A stretch of DNA of 40,349 bases from Deltaproteobacteria bacterium (GCA_019309145.1 JAFDGR010000006.1:1-40349); one strand, 5' to 3'; shown: positions 8,706 through 17,345, counted from the stretch's first letter. The notes: generated from the sequence alone by a model not told the origin. Numbers and translations: made by a program.

Positions 8706-9866
8706 TTACTCGGCTAACGCCCAATCCCCGTTCTTGACGACTACCATGTTAAACGCTTCCTTGGTGAGTCCGTTATGATCTGTCGGGGAAAAATTAAACG
8801 TGCCATGCTGACCCACAAAATTCCTGGTATTTTCCAGGTAGTCGCGAATTCCCGCCTTATCACAACCCACAGCTTCGAGGGCCATGGCCACCAGGTGCAG
8901 GGCATCCCATGCGTGCCCCCCAAAGGAGGAAAGTGGTTCGTGATACCTGGCCTGGTAATTCTTCAGGTACTGCATGGTAACATCTTTTTGGGTGGATGCC
9001 GGAAGCAATGTGGCTATGTTGCACCCACCAAGCGGGCAGTATACCCCCTCCGCGGCCCCAGCCGCCAGTTTGATGTTCTTTCGACTGCCAAAGCCATGAC
9101 TCTGGTAAAAGGGGATACCGGTCATGCCCAGGTCCCTCCAGTTGCGAAGGACAACTACCTGCGTCGGGCCAATGGACCAGTTGATAATGGCCTGCGGCCT
9201 CTTTCCCTTGATCTTGGTGAGCTGCGTCGTCATATCCGTGTCCTTTGGGCCATATTTTTCATCAGCCACTATCTTCATCCCGTACTTGGGAGCGAGCCTG
9301 AGGAGCTCCGCACGGCCGCTCGCGCCAAATCCGCTCGTTACACTCATGATGGCGATTTTCCTGATACCTCTCTTTCTTATGAAGCTGTATATCGCTTCCA
9401 CTGCCATGGTATCTGTCTGGGGAGTCTTGAAAACCCATTTATAGGGTTTTCCAGTCTTTGGATTGTGGACGATTTTGTAACTGGCCGCACAGGAAACCAG
9501 TGGTGTCCGAAATTTTTCCGCCACCGGGATCACCGCCAATGACAATCCGCTCAAGGAAGGGCCAATCACTGCGCATACCTTGTCCTGGGTAATCAGCTTC
9601 CTCACCGCCAAAACGCACTTGGTGGCATCACCCTCGTCATCATAGATCACCAGATCCAGGTGATGTCCGTTGATACCGCCTTCCGCGTTTATCTGGTCTG
9701 CGACCATTATGGCAGTCTTCTTCTCGGGATCTCCCAGGAATGAAGCCCTGCCCGTTATAGAAAAAACCGCACCGACCTTGTAATCCTGCGCGGAAACACG
9801 CGTGGCCGGTACCACGAAAAGACAGAGGACAAAGATCATAAGAGAAACAGTCAGATATTTTTTCAT
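8706..9866 (-). CDS. livK: Branched-chain amino acid type substrate-binding protein LivK
   Basis: This 386-residue protein starts with a clear Sec signal peptide (lysines, hydrophobic core, VSAQDYK cleavage region near residue 27) and continues as a type I periplasmic binding protein: YKVGAVFSITGRASFLG, GGINGHHLDLVIYDDEGD and VCAVIGPSLSGLSLAVIPVAE match the Peripla_BP_6 / LivK family. It captures the substrate for LivHMGF in the periplasm. First gene of the operon, with GGGAGGGAAG upstream of its ATG. The ligand is not readable; the family covers amino acids and also amides, urea and aromatic compounds. Confidence 0.92.
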   Translation of the reverse strand: MKKYLTVSLMIFVLCLFVVPATRVSAQDYKVGAVFSITGRASFLGDPEKKTAIMVADQINAEGGINGHHLDLVIYDDEGDATKCVLAVRKLITQDKVCAVIGPSLSGLSLAVIPVAEKFRTPLVSCAASYKIVHNPKTGKPYKWVFKTPQTDTMAVEAIYSFIRKRGIRKIAIMSVTSGFGASGRAELLRLAPKYGMKIVADEKYGPKDTDMTTQLTKIKGKRPQAIINWSIGPTQVVVLRNWRDLGMTGIPFYQSHGFGSRKNIKLAAGAAEGVYCPLGGCNIATLLPASTQKDVTMQYLKNYQARYHEPLSSFGGHAWDALHLVAMALEAVGCDKAGIRDYLENTRNFVGQHGTFNFSPTDHNGLTKEAFNMVVVKNGDWALAE

Positions 9867-10348
9867 TTTTCTTCCCTCCCTGCATAAAGTCTATTACCTG
9901 CTTTCCTGCACTTCTCTGAAAAACCAAAAGCACCTCCTTTCTCTGTGGCCGATTTATCCTATTGTGAAGGAGTTCAGCATGCTTCATACAGGAACTCATG
10001 AAATGAGAGGGAAAATTGCCAATCACCACTCATAGTGAGCAAGAACTTGCCAGCAGAGTGTTAAAATCACGGATCTACGGGAATATGTCTTTGAGATTCA
10101 GGACGAATAGGGAAAGGGCAAGAAACCTCGAGGAATGCAACAACAATATACCTATCTCAGCATGACCGCAACATGGATAGCCTTCCAGAAGAATTGTCAT
10201 GCATCACAAATAGGAATTATTACATATTAATTTTAATGAATAAACAGAAAGAGTGTCAAGCTTTTTCTCGGCCCATTCTCGCTCCTCTCCTTCTGTATTA
10301 TTTGAGAAGGTTGCCTTCTTGCCATGAAGGAATGGAAACAGAAGGAGA
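9867..10348 (-). other. Long leader / intergenic region upstream of livK
   Basis: About 480 bases between the RNase D stop and the livK start. It contains a strong minus-strand promoter at 10230-10259, which would give livK a leader of about 350 bases. Within the leader AAAGGAGGTG occurs around 9930-9940 without an ATG at useful spacing. I found no convincing gene, terminator or known riboswitch fold by eye, but such a long leader deserves a structure search. Confidence 0.5.
10230..10259 (-). promoter_or_regulatory. Sigma-70-type promoter for the liv operon
   Basis: On the minus strand TTGACA (10259-10254) and TAAAAT (10235-10230) are 18 bases apart. The sequence directly upstream, GAAAAAGC, joins the -35 box to form the same 12-base string, AAAAAGCTTGAC, that precedes the cold-shock gene. 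Transcription would start near 10223. Confidence 0.6.
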
Positions 10349-11494
10349 TCATCCGCCGCCCTGCAGCAGGGAGCAGATTTCGCTGCCAAAGAGCTTCTTT
10401 TGCCATGTCCGCAGACCGGCAATACCCGCCAGGTCTTCACGCCCCAGGGGCGAAATGAGCGCAATGGATTGTATTTGGGCGTTGGTGCAAACAAGAGAAG
10501 GATCGATCCCCATCTCTTTTGCGCGTCGTGTTCTCCACGATTTCAGTACTTTTACCCTTCTTGATACTGTTGGATCGGTCTGTCGCCGCTTGTTCTTCGG
10601 GTACATCGGGAGTTCTGCTTCCGGCAGTTGCATGGCTTGTTCTGTCCTTTTCAGGATTGAGGTACCGAACTTCTTTATTTGCCCGGTGCTGAGCCCCGGG
10701 AGAGTCTCAAGGTCAGCTTCGCTCCTTGGCTTCCTTTTGGCAATCTCCATGATCGGCGTATTTCCGAAAACCTTGAAGGGGGGGACATTCCTCTGCCTGG
10801 CCTTCTGATCCCTCCATTGGAGGATTGACTCCAGGATAGCAAGGCCCCTGTTGTCCAGCCTGCTTGCTCCCTTGAACCGCAGAAAAAGTGGCCCATTTCC
10901 GCGGGGGTCCTGACGAACCTTGCTCAAGAGCTCACACTCCTCCTTCACCCAGGAAAGGCGGTTCTTGGCGCGCAGTTCTTTTTCGAACATTCGACTCAGG
11001 CCGAGAAGGTAAAACGTGTCCTGGACTGCGTAGTCAAGCATTTGAGCGGGTAATGGCCTCTTTGACCAGTCCTTTTTCTGAAACTTCTTGTCGACAAGCA
11101 CTCCCAGCCTCTCTTTGAGCAGGCCGGCAAGGCCTGTTTCTCCGTTTCCCAGGAACCGTGCCGCGATCTGCGTGTCGAAAAGTGCATTCACTTCAATGCG
11201 AAAATCTCTGTAAAGCGCACGTATGTCATTGTCTGCCCCATGGAACACCTTTTGCACACGGGGATTCGCAAAGATCGGGGAAATCAATGAAAGATCCTTC
11301 AATACGAAGGGGTCTACAAGGAAATTCTGCGAAGGCGTTGAAATCTGCAGGAGGCACACCTGCTCCCGGTAATGAAACAGGGAATCCGCCTCCAGATCTA
11401 CTGCTATGGCCGGTTCCTTTTCCAGTTCATCCGCCATACGGCCAAGAGTCGATTCATCCTTCACCACGACATAAGGAATTCGATCAGTGTTCAT
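10349..11494 (-). CDS. rnd: Ribonuclease D (3'-5' exonuclease with HRDC domain)
   Basis: A 381-residue protein with the three exonuclease motifs of the DEDD family: AVDLEADSL (Exo I), HGADNDIRAL (Exo II) and YAVQDTFYLL (Exo III, with the catalytic tyrosine). An HRDC region follows (about residues 210-290, ILQWRDQKARQRNVPPFKVF), and a second C-terminal helical domain ends in a helix-hairpin-like ISPLGREDLAGIAGLRTWQK. RNase D trims tRNA 3' ends. I chose the ATG at 11494 because AGGAAG precedes it; an upstream in-frame ATG at 11536 has no such site. It stands alone between the liv operon and the cold-shock gene. Confidence 0.92.
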   Translation of the reverse strand: MNTDRIPYVVVKDESTLGRMADELEKEPAIAVDLEADSLFHYREQVCLLQISTPSQNFLVDPFVLKDLSLISPIFANPRVQKVFHGADNDIRALYRDFRIEVNALFDTQIAARFLGNGETGLAGLLKERLGVLVDKKFQKKDWSKRPLPAQMLDYAVQDTFYLLGLSRMFEKELRAKNRLSWVKEECELLSKVRQDPRGNGPLFLRFKGASRLDNRGLAILESILQWRDQKARQRNVPPFKVFGNTPIMEIAKRKPRSEADLETLPGLSTGQIKKFGTSILKRTEQAMQLPEAELPMYPKNKRRQTDPTVSRRVKVLKSWRTRRAKEMGIDPSLVCTNAQIQSIALISPLGREDLAGIAGLRTWQKKLFGSEICSLLQGGG

Positions 11495-11642
11495 TTTTCT
11501 TCCTGGTGCCATTGTGTTTCCGGGACATGGGATCAAAAATCCGGCTGTTCGAGATCCCTTGTTTCAGTTCGTGGGTAGACACGGTGCGTACCGCACGGGA
11601 GGTCACCGCTTGAGAAATGAAGCAACCAGAAGCGATGAGTTG

Positions 11643-11683
11643 AAAAGAAAGGGCATTTCATTGCGGTTGAATGAAATGCCCTT
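11643..11683 (-). terminator. Terminator after the cold-shock gene
   Basis: A perfect 14-base stem (AAGGGCATTTCATT, 11649-11662, with its complement at 11670-11683) closes a seven-base loop. On the minus strand it is followed by TCTTTTCA. It lies 22 bases beyond the csp stop codon. Confidence 0.8.
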
Positions 11684-11704
11684 CTTGTTTGTCAAAGCAG
11701 TATG

Positions 11705-11905
11705 TTATACTACGGTAACATTTGCTGCAGCCGGACCTTTTGTCCCTTGCTCGATATCAAAAGTAACCTGATCGCCTTCGTTCAGGGACCGAAAACCATT
11801 ACCATTGATCGCCGAGTGATGAACGAACACATCCGGTCCGTCTTGCTGCTCAATAAAGCCGAAACCTTTACTGTCATTAAACCACTTCACCGTTCCATTA
11901 GCCAT
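11705..11905 (-). CDS. Cold-shock protein, CspA family
   Basis: At 66 residues this is a single cold-shock domain with both nucleic-acid-binding motifs: KGFGFI (RNP1, about residues 13-18) and VFVHH (RNP2, about 26-30). It binds single-stranded RNA or DNA and acts as an RNA chaperone. AGGAGG lies eight bases upstream of the start. Its promoter lies about 125 bases upstream, so the message has a leader of about 115-120 bases, as is common for csp genes; whether the leader folds with temperature cannot be told by eye. Confidence 0.96.
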   Translation of the reverse strand: MANGTVKWFNDSKGFGFIEQQDGPDVFVHHSAINGNGFRSLNEGDQVTFDIEQGTKGPAAANVTVV

Positions 11906-12028
11906 TGTGACACCCTCCTTTCAAGATTTTTACAGTTCGAAACTTAAGGTTGCCACTCCGGACAAATGAAACTTTTCCTCAGAACGAAAACTGCGTATCA
12001 AAAAGGACATATCCTTATTGATCTTTCT

Positions 12029-12056
12029 AAAATAGTTACTTCCTCAGAGAAGTCAA
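12029..12056 (-). promoter_or_regulatory. Promoter of the cold-shock gene
   Basis: On the minus strand TTGACT (12056-12051) and TATTTT (12034-12029) are separated by 16 bases; the -35 box is preceded by GAAAAAGC, as at the liv promoter. Confidence 0.5.
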
Positions 12057-12307
12057 GCTTTTTCTTTACATCCAGCAAGGATGAATGGCAGGGATACAGG
12101 CTTTCATAAATTCTTCGGCTTCAAAAAACGCAAACAGAAGAACCAGAAATAGATTGACAAAACATGCTTTTTCCTGCTATGGAAATCAGAAAAAGGGAAA
12201 TAGGAAATGAACTTCGCACACACTTTCAGGTTTTTTTATTTTTATTTTACCGGGGGGCCCGGAATGACCTAGTGTGTGACGACGCGACAGAAACCCCAAA
12301 AAAACCG

Positions 12308-12337
12308 AAAAGCGGAGCACATGCTCCGCTTTTTTTA
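12308..12337 (+). terminator. Terminator-like hairpin in front of the GNAT-like gene
   Basis: An 11-base stem (AAAAGCGGAGC at 12308-12318 and its complement at 12323-12333) with an ACAT loop, followed by a run of T residues: a textbook intrinsic terminator on the plus strand. No plus-strand gene precedes it, but a TTGACA box at 12154-12159 does. It could end a small transcript of about 150 bases or act as an attenuator for the gene that starts 24 bases later. Confidence 0.7.
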
Positions 12338-12360
12338 TCTCATTCTCATGGAAAATTTCT

Positions 12361-13959
12361 ATGGACAGCACACATCCTGCACATTCCCGAAATGACTGGA
12401 GAAAGGGCAAAAAACCGAAGGCGGAGATTGGCCTGCAAGACAGGCTCAGCCTTCTCAGCCTGATTGACGAAGGAATGCGCACCGGCGCAGCCCAATTTCC
12501 CATGGTGGCGGATCTCTTCAATAACCTCTGGGATCTGGTCAACAAGACCGCCCACGGGAGCAAAATCAACCCGCTAAAACCTGAAGATACCCGCAACGGC
12601 TTTCGTGTCTTTGAAATCAACGCGGAGACAGGGGAAAATCTCGGACGGCTCAACATGCTCTACCTGAAAAAATCCATCCCCTGTTACTATCTCGTCTATG
12701 TGGAGGTTGCTTCTCCCTTCAGAAGGAAAGGTCTTGGCCACCGGATCCTTGATTATTTCAGGGATTTCTTGATCAGGAAATCTGCAGTAGGAATATTAGA
12801 CAACATCATTCCCGAAAAAGATCCCACGTATACCATCTATTTCAAACACGCCTGGGAACCAATCGATGCCATCATCGGAGAAAGGCCTTCGAATGGGGAG
12901 GCGAACTACATGGTCTACATTCCTCCCAAATTCCAAGGCAAGGATCTGCGGGAGCCTTTCTTGAAGCTCCTTTACCATTTGGACAGGAAACGGGCGGCAA
13001 TCGATATGCGGGATAATGAAATGATGGTCCAGTCGACCATTGCCGAGTTCAGGGACATCTATGCGGCCCTGCTCAGCTACTTCCATGAAGATCTCGAAGA
13101 AGGCAAATCTACCCCGTTCATGAGATTCATGTTCACTCGTCTGGTGACCAAGTTTGTCGCTTTCAGACGCCGGATCGCTGATCTGGTGGGATATACGGGC
13201 GGGGACTCCCTTGAACAAATAGTCCTTGATCCGAAAATTTCCGATCTTCCTGCCCAATCCTATTCCCCGTCAACGCTCCAAGGGAGCGCCTCTTTTGTAA
13301 CGGGAGACATCCGGATGTGGGAAACAACGCCTCCGGAACTCAAGAAAAGTCCGGCCAGATTTATCCAGACCCTCCCTAACTACCGGAGGCCGAGCCTGCT
13401 GAAATGGTTGGAGGAAAAAGGGAAGCCTTATGATAACCCGCTCACCATCGGCGACCTTCTGGACATCGGGTTTGATCCCACCCGGCTCAAGGAAATTACC
13501 ATAGCGGACGAAGAATATATTTTTGAACGTATTCAGGTAAGACAGCTTTCCGACCTCTTCATGAAAAAAGAGGTGCTTGAACGACTGGACAAGGTGCTCT
13601 CTGGCATCAAGGCCAGGAATGCTCACTTGAAGGTTAATCCCCCTTTGTTGGTCATCAGAGATCGCGGAAACGCGTATGTTTTCCGGAAAAAAATTCCCGC
13701 GATCCACTGGGAAGAGGCAATGGAGCAAATCCAAGCGGTGGAGTCTCTCCGGCAAATGAACAGCTCCATGAATATCAAGAGTCTGCTTCTTTCAACAGTG
13801 CGTGAGAGCAGCAAGGCCCTGGAGACGCTTCTCCATGGAGATGAACGGGCCCTCCTGGACCGGATGACCTATTTTGTGTCCTGGGATATCCCGTCCAACC
13901 GGCCGGGTTTGGTCATTGATTTCACGAGCCTTTACCTGGAGGCTGTCTGGTTAGCTTAG
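12361..13959 (+). CDS. Large protein with N-terminal GNAT-like acetyltransferase fold, function unknown
   Basis: A 532-residue soluble protein with no signal peptide or membrane segment. Residues 95-135 resemble a GNAT acetyltransferase: YVEVASPFRRKGLGHRILDYF fits motif A, in which R-x-x-G-x-G binds the acetyl-CoA pyrophosphate. The remaining 350 residues are mostly charged helices that I cannot assign. The substrate is unknown. The Shine-Dalgarno is weak (TGGAA), and a terminator-like hairpin sits directly before the start, so expression may be conditional. The gene is monocistronic; immediately after its TAG begins an inverted-repeat element shared with the convergent endonuclease gene. Confidence 0.72.
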   Translation: MDSTHPAHSRNDWRKGKKPKAEIGLQDRLSLLSLIDEGMRTGAAQFPMVADLFNNLWDLVNKTAHGSKINPLKPEDTRNGFRVFEINAETGENLGRLNMLYLKKSIPCYYLVYVEVASPFRRKGLGHRILDYFRDFLIRKSAVGILDNIIPEKDPTYTIYFKHAWEPIDAIIGERPSNGEANYMVYIPPKFQGKDLREPFLKLLYHLDRKRAAIDMRDNEMMVQSTIAEFRDIYAALLSYFHEDLEEGKSTPFMRFMFTRLVTKFVAFRRRIADLVGYTGGDSLEQIVLDPKISDLPAQSYSPSTLQGSASFVTGDIRMWETTPPELKKSPARFIQTLPNYRRPSLLKWLEEKGKPYDNPLTIGDLLDIGFDPTRLKEITIADEEYIFERIQVRQLSDLFMKKEVLERLDKVLSGIKARNAHLKVNPPLLVIRDRGNAYVFRKKIPAIHWEEAMEQIQAVESLRQMNSSMNIKSLLLSTVRESSKALETLLHGDERALLDRMTYFVSWDIPSNRPGLVIDFTSLYLEAVWLA

Positions 13960-13964
13960 TGTTT

Positions 13965-14195
13965 CGATTCGTAAATACACCAATATACTGAACCCCTGCT
14001 ACAGGCAGGGGAACGGCATATTCCCTCTGCTACGTTCGCTTCGCCCTCCATGGCTACGCTCACTGCGGATGTCGTCCCTTCCGCTGTCCTGCTCCAGGGC
14101 CGACATGACGCCGCTCCGGGAACATCCCGTTCCTCTGCCTTCCCGGAAAGCAGTATTTTGGCAGCGCTAAAATACGTTAGCATATTTACGAATCG
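13965..14195. repeat. MITE-like element 1, 231 bases with 13-base terminal inverted repeats
   Basis: The ends CGATTCGTAAATA (13965-13977) and its exact complement (14183-14195) enclose a GC-rich core. The core has further hairpins: CCCCTGC/GCAGGGG (13993-14011) and GTATTTT/AAAATAC (about 14152-14175). The element exactly fills the space between two convergent stop codons. No transposase lies inside. It may serve as a bidirectional terminator. Its core CTGCTACGTTCGCTTCGCCC resembles the start of element 2. Confidence 0.55.
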
Positions 14196-14201
14196 ATGGA
14201 C

Positions 14202-14891
14202 TTAGTACTCCGGGAGGATGGGAGGTTGGTCCCAGTGGACCAGGGGGCAATCGGAGCAGAGGGGCTTCTTTTTGCAGTATTCCTTCCCGGTGCGTACGAT
14301 CAGTGCATGAAATTCATTGAAAAGGCGCACGTCTTCAGGCAGGTTATCCATAAACATTCCCTGTAACGCATGATAATCTACCTGCTCGTCCGCCATTCCG
14401 TGACGGAGGAGGATACGATGGGTGTAAGCGTCCACCACGAATACGGGGCGTCCGAGCGAATAGAGAAGAATACTGTCGGCTGTTTCAGGACCGATGCCGT
14501 TCACTGCCAGCAATTGTTCCCTCAAATTTCCTGTCTCTTCGCCGGCAAGTTCCGTCAGGGATCCTTCATATCGTTCAAAAAGAAATCGGATCAGGTTCTT
14601 CAATCGCTTTGCCTTGACATTGAAATAACCCGCCGGTCGGATTTCCTTTGCAAGTTCATCCGGTGAAAGGGCGTTCAGTGCCTCTACGGAGAGCAGCCCA
14701 TGTTCCTTGAGGTTGTGAATCGCCTTTTCCACGTTTGCCCAATTGGTATTCTGGGTAAGGACGGCCCCGATCATGATCTCGAGCGTGGTCTCCCACGGCC
14801 ACCAGGATTGCGTGCCGAAGTGATCCAGAAGGAGGCGGTACATCCCGAGGAGAGTACGGCCTGTTTGGCTTTGAACAAGCAGTTCCGACAA
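14202..14891 (-). CDS. Endonuclease III-like DNA glycosylase (HhH-GPD, MagIII-like)
   Basis: A 229-residue HhH-GPD protein: the hairpin LLAVNGIGPETADS (about 127-140) and catalytic aspartate D154 in FVVDAYTHRIL are clear. The lyase lysine of E. coli Nth (GVGRKTA) is replaced by glutamate (GIGPETA), so it should be a monofunctional glycosylase. The C-terminal iron-sulfur motif is degraded: only three cysteines (206, 212, 215) are seen, not the four of Nth. Both traits, and the VRTGKEYCKKKPLC block, resemble the 3-methyladenine glycosylase group (MagIII). It starts with TTG, six bases after AAAGGA. Expected role: base excision repair of alkylated DNA. Confidence 0.82.
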   Translation of the reverse strand: MSELLVQSQTGRTLLGMYRLLLDHFGTQSWWPWETTLEIMIGAVLTQNTNWANVEKAIHNLKEHGLLSVEALNALSPDELAKEIRPAGYFNVKAKRLKNLIRFLFERYEGSLTELAGEETGNLREQLLAVNGIGPETADSILLYSLGRPVFVVDAYTHRILLRHGMADEQVDYHALQGMFMDNLPEDVRLFNEFHALIVRTGKEYCKKKPLCSDCPLVHWDQPPILPEY

Positions 14892-14911
14892 AACACATCC
14901 TTTCTAATAAC

Positions 14912-14940
14912 TTGACAGGCCTGTCACAATACCTTAGATT
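14912..14940 (+). promoter_or_regulatory. Promoter-like pair with overlapping 14-base palindrome
   Basis: TTGACA (14912-14917) and TAGATT (14935-14940) lie 17 bases apart on the plus strand. The perfect palindrome TGACAGGCCTGTCA (14913-14926) overlaps the -35 box and sits 22 bases before the endonuclease start on the other strand, so a dimeric regulator could control either direction. Confidence 0.4.
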
Positions 14941-14962
14941 TGGCTTCCATGTCAAACACGCC

Positions 14963-15112
14963 CTGATCATCAGCAAGGTATCATCTGCTGCGTTGCCTTC
15001 GGTCGCTCCTTCTTGCGACGTATTGGTTATACGACTCAGTCGTCGCTCCTCCCGCACGCAACACGGGATCTACGATACGGCGCCTTGCATCTGACACCTT
15101 GCTGATGATCAG
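14963..15112. repeat. MITE-like element 2, 150 bases with 17-base perfect terminal inverted repeats
   Basis: The ends CTGATCATCAGCAAGGT (14963-14979) and its exact complement (15096-15112) enclose a GC-rich core with CTGCTGCGTTGCCTTCGG near the left end and ACGACTCAGTCGTCG near the middle. No ORF of note is inside. The structure is that of a non-autonomous mobile or palindromic intergenic repeat; copies elsewhere in the genome would be expected. Confidence 0.55.
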
Positions 15113-15166
15113 AAATTTCGCCAAGTCTACCCACAAGACGAACCATACGCAGTTTAGACGGTGGAT

Positions 15167-15194
15167 TTGGGATACGGCGCGTGTTTTGCATAAT
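15167..15194 (+). promoter_or_regulatory. Candidate promoter of the EF-G paralogue
   Basis: TTGGGA (15167-15172) and CATAAT (15189-15194) are 16 bases apart, giving a leader of about 70 bases. The -10 box is good and the -35 box moderate. Confidence 0.4.
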
Positions 15195-15268
15195 GAAGAT
15201 TAATCCGGGGATACCCGCTTCTTGGCCATTCACAGGGGACATCCGGAATTCCTTCTGAAAAATCGCGG

Positions 15269-17314
15269 ATGGATATGGTAACACCCTCAAAACAAAAACT
15301 GGCAAAAACCAGAAATATCGGTATCATAGCCCATATCGACGCCGGGAAAACCACGGTAACGGAACGGATTCTCTATTACACCGGTCGCGTCCATAAAATG
15401 GGTGAGGTCCATAACGGCGAAGCAACCATGGACTGGATGCTCGAGGAGAAGGAAAGAGGCATTACCATCACCTCCGCCGTTACCTCCTGCGAGTGGAAAG
15501 CCCATACGATCAATATCATCGATACACCCGGGCACGTGGATTTCACCATTGAAGTAGAACGTGCCCTGCGGGTCCTTGACGGCGCCATCGGCGTGTTTTG
15601 TGCCGTGGGCGGTGTGGAACCCCAGTCCGAGACCGTGTGGCACCAGGCGGATCGTTACCATGTCCCGAAAATTGCGTTTGTGAACAAGTTGGACCGTGTG
15701 GGCGCGGATTTTTTCAAGGTGATCGAAAACCTGCGGGAAAAACTGGGGGCTCTTCCCCTGGTTATGCAGATACCGTGGGGAACTGAGGATCAATTCCAGG
15801 GAGTGATTGACCTTATTCGTATGAAGGCCGTTGTCTGGGAGGATGAAACCCTTGGTGCCAGCTATGAGGAGGTCCCTATCCCTCATGATCTCCTGGAAAC
15901 CGCATCCGGGTACCGGGAAAAACTCCTTGAAACCCTGGCTGACAAGAATGATCTGATCATGGAAAAATATCTTGCAGAGGAAGAAATCGGGGACGCGGAG
16001 CTCAAGGCGGCCATTCGTGATGCCACGGTGAAGCTCGAACTCACCCCGGTCTTTTGTGGGAGTGCTCTCCGAAATAAGGGTATTCAACCTCTCCTGGATG
16101 CCATAACGGATTACTTGCCCGCACCTGTGGACATTCCCCCCATTATTGGCCATGTGCCGGACACCGGTGTGGAAGAAACGCGTCCTCCTGATCCCACCGG
16201 GCCGTTTTCGGCCCTGGCCTTCAAGGTCATGATGGATCAAGGAAGGAAAATGACCTATCTCAGGATATACTCCGGCACCATAGATGTGGGGAAACCGGTG
16301 TTCAATTCCGCCAAAGGAATCACGGAAAAACTGTCACGGCTCCTTCGCATGCATTCCAATAAGAGAGAGCGCATCAATAGTGCTTCTGCCGGCGATCTCG
16401 TGGCGGCCATGGGGCTGAAGCAGACCACAACCGGCGATACGCTGTGTGCTGAAGATTCCCCGATCCTGCTCGAGCCGATCCAGTTCAATGAGCCGGTCAT
16501 CACCATGGCAGTGGAACCAAAACGTGTCCAGGACCAGGACAAGCTTGTGGAGGTCTTGGAAAAGCTCTCGGACGAGGACCCCACCTTCAGGTACAAGATT
16601 GATGAGGAGACGGGCCAAACCGTCATCTCCGGGATGGGAGAACTGCACCTGGAGATCCTCGTGGGACGCATGAAGAGAGAGTTCTCCGTGGACACCAACC
16701 AGGGAAAACCCCAGGTGGTCTACCGGGAAACCATCAGCAAGACTGTTTCTCATGAAGAGGTTTTCCAGCGGGAGCTCGCCGGCCAGCAGCATTATGCCGG
16801 AGTGGTGATTGAAGTGGCGCCGCGGCCCCGGGGGAGTGGCAACCGATTCGTGGATCAATGCAAGAACCCGGACCTGACCGAAGAGTTCCTGGCCGCCGTC
16901 CGGGAAGGGGTCATTGAATCCGAGAACAGCGGGGTGGTGATGGGATATCCTGTGATCGACATCCAGACAACCCTTCTCGATGTCCGGATAAAGGAATCTC
17001 TTTCAGATGTCATGGCATTCAAGGTTGCGGCTGCAATGGCATTCAAAAAGGCTTGCAGTGAGGCGGCCCCGCTCCTTCTGGAGCCTATCATGGAAGCCGA
17101 AATCATTGTTCCCGAGGAATTCATGGGGGAGGTGATCGGGGATCTGAACGCCAGGAAAGGAAAGATCGAACAGATAGCGAGCAAAGGCCCGGTCCAGGTT
17201 ATCATGGCCAGTGTCCCCCTCTCGAAAATGTTCGGATATTCCACTGCGCTTCGCTCCGTATCCCAGGGCAGGGGCACCTTTACCATGCAGTTCAGTCACT
17301 ACGACCAGGCATAG
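15269..17314 (+). CDS. fusA: Elongation factor G paralogue (translational GTPase)
   Basis: A 681-residue EF-G: the G1 loop AHIDAGKTT (about residues 21-29), switch [10 protein letters not shown]3 DTPGHVDF and G4 NKLD are intact, followed by EF-G domains II to V ending in [18 protein letters not shown] moves tRNAs and mRNA through the ribosome and helps recycle it. It is slightly shorter than the standard 690-704 residues and stands alone rather than beside rpsL-rpsG-tuf, which suggests a second copy, perhaps specialised for translocation or recycling. The ATG at 15269 has no clear Shine-Dalgarno; an in-frame ATG at 15275 is an alternative with GGATGG upstream. Confidence 0.92.
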   Translation: MDMVTPSKQKLAKTRNIGIIAHIDAGKTTVTERILYYTGRVHKMGEVHNGEATMDWMLEEKERGITITSAVTSCEWKAHTINIIDTPGHVDFTIEVERALRVLDGAIGVFCAVGGVEPQSETVWHQADRYHVPKIAFVNKLDRVGADFFKVIENLREKLGALPLVMQIPWGTEDQFQGVIDLIRMKAVVWEDETLGASYEEVPIPHDLLETASGYREKLLETLADKNDLIMEKYLAEEEIGDAELKAAIRDATVKLELTPVFCGSALRNKGIQPLLDAITDYLPAPVDIPPIIGHVPDTGVEETRPPDPTGPFSALAFKVMMDQGRKMTYLRIYSGTIDVGKPVFNSAKGITEKLSRLLRMHSNKRERINSASAGDLVAAMGLKQTTTGDTLCAEDSPILLEPIQFNEPVITMAVEPKRVQDQDKLVEVLEKLSDEDPTFRYKIDEETGQTVISGMGELHLEILVGRMKREFSVDTNQGKPQVVYRETISKTVSHEEVFQRELAGQQHYAGVVIEVAPRPRGSGNRFVDQCKNPDLTEEFLAAVREGVIESENSGVVMGYPVIDIQTTLLDVRIKESLSDVMAFKVAAAMAFKKACSEAAPLLLEPIMEAEIIVPEEFMGEVIGDLNARKGKIEQIASKGPVQVIMASVPLSKMFGYSTALRSVSQGRGTFTMQFSHYDQA

Positions 17315-17345
17315 CAATAGGGAGTCAGATCTGCCCCCCGTTACA

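Larger units (their letters stand above)
11906..12360. other. Divergent intergenic region between csp and the GNAT-like gene
   Basis: This 455-base gap holds the csp leader and promoter on the minus strand. On the plus strand it holds a TTGACA box at 12154, a T-rich stretch with a small CCGGG/CCCGG hairpin near 12250, and a terminator-like hairpin at 12308-12337. No ORF here looks like a real protein gene. Confidence 0.6.
14892..15268. other. Intergenic region between endonuclease-like gene and EF-G paralogue
   Basis: These 377 bases hold a palindrome at 14913-14926 overlapping a plus-strand promoter-like pair, the second inverted-repeat element (14963-15112), and a second promoter-like pair nearer to the EF-G start (15167-15194). 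No credible protein gene is present. Confidence 0.55.

Noticed and set aside
9640-10029. 129-codon minus-strand ORF overlapping the start of livK
   Set aside because: Shadow frame of livK and its leader; no family resemblance.
12164-12463. 99-codon plus-strand ORF over the terminator and the GNAT-like start
   Set aside because: It runs through a strong terminator hairpin and overlaps a better-supported gene in another frame.
13956-14183. 75-codon minus-strand ORF inside MITE-like element 1
   Set aside because: It exists only because the repeat is GC-rich; it has no Shine-Dalgarno and shares the element's inverted repeats.
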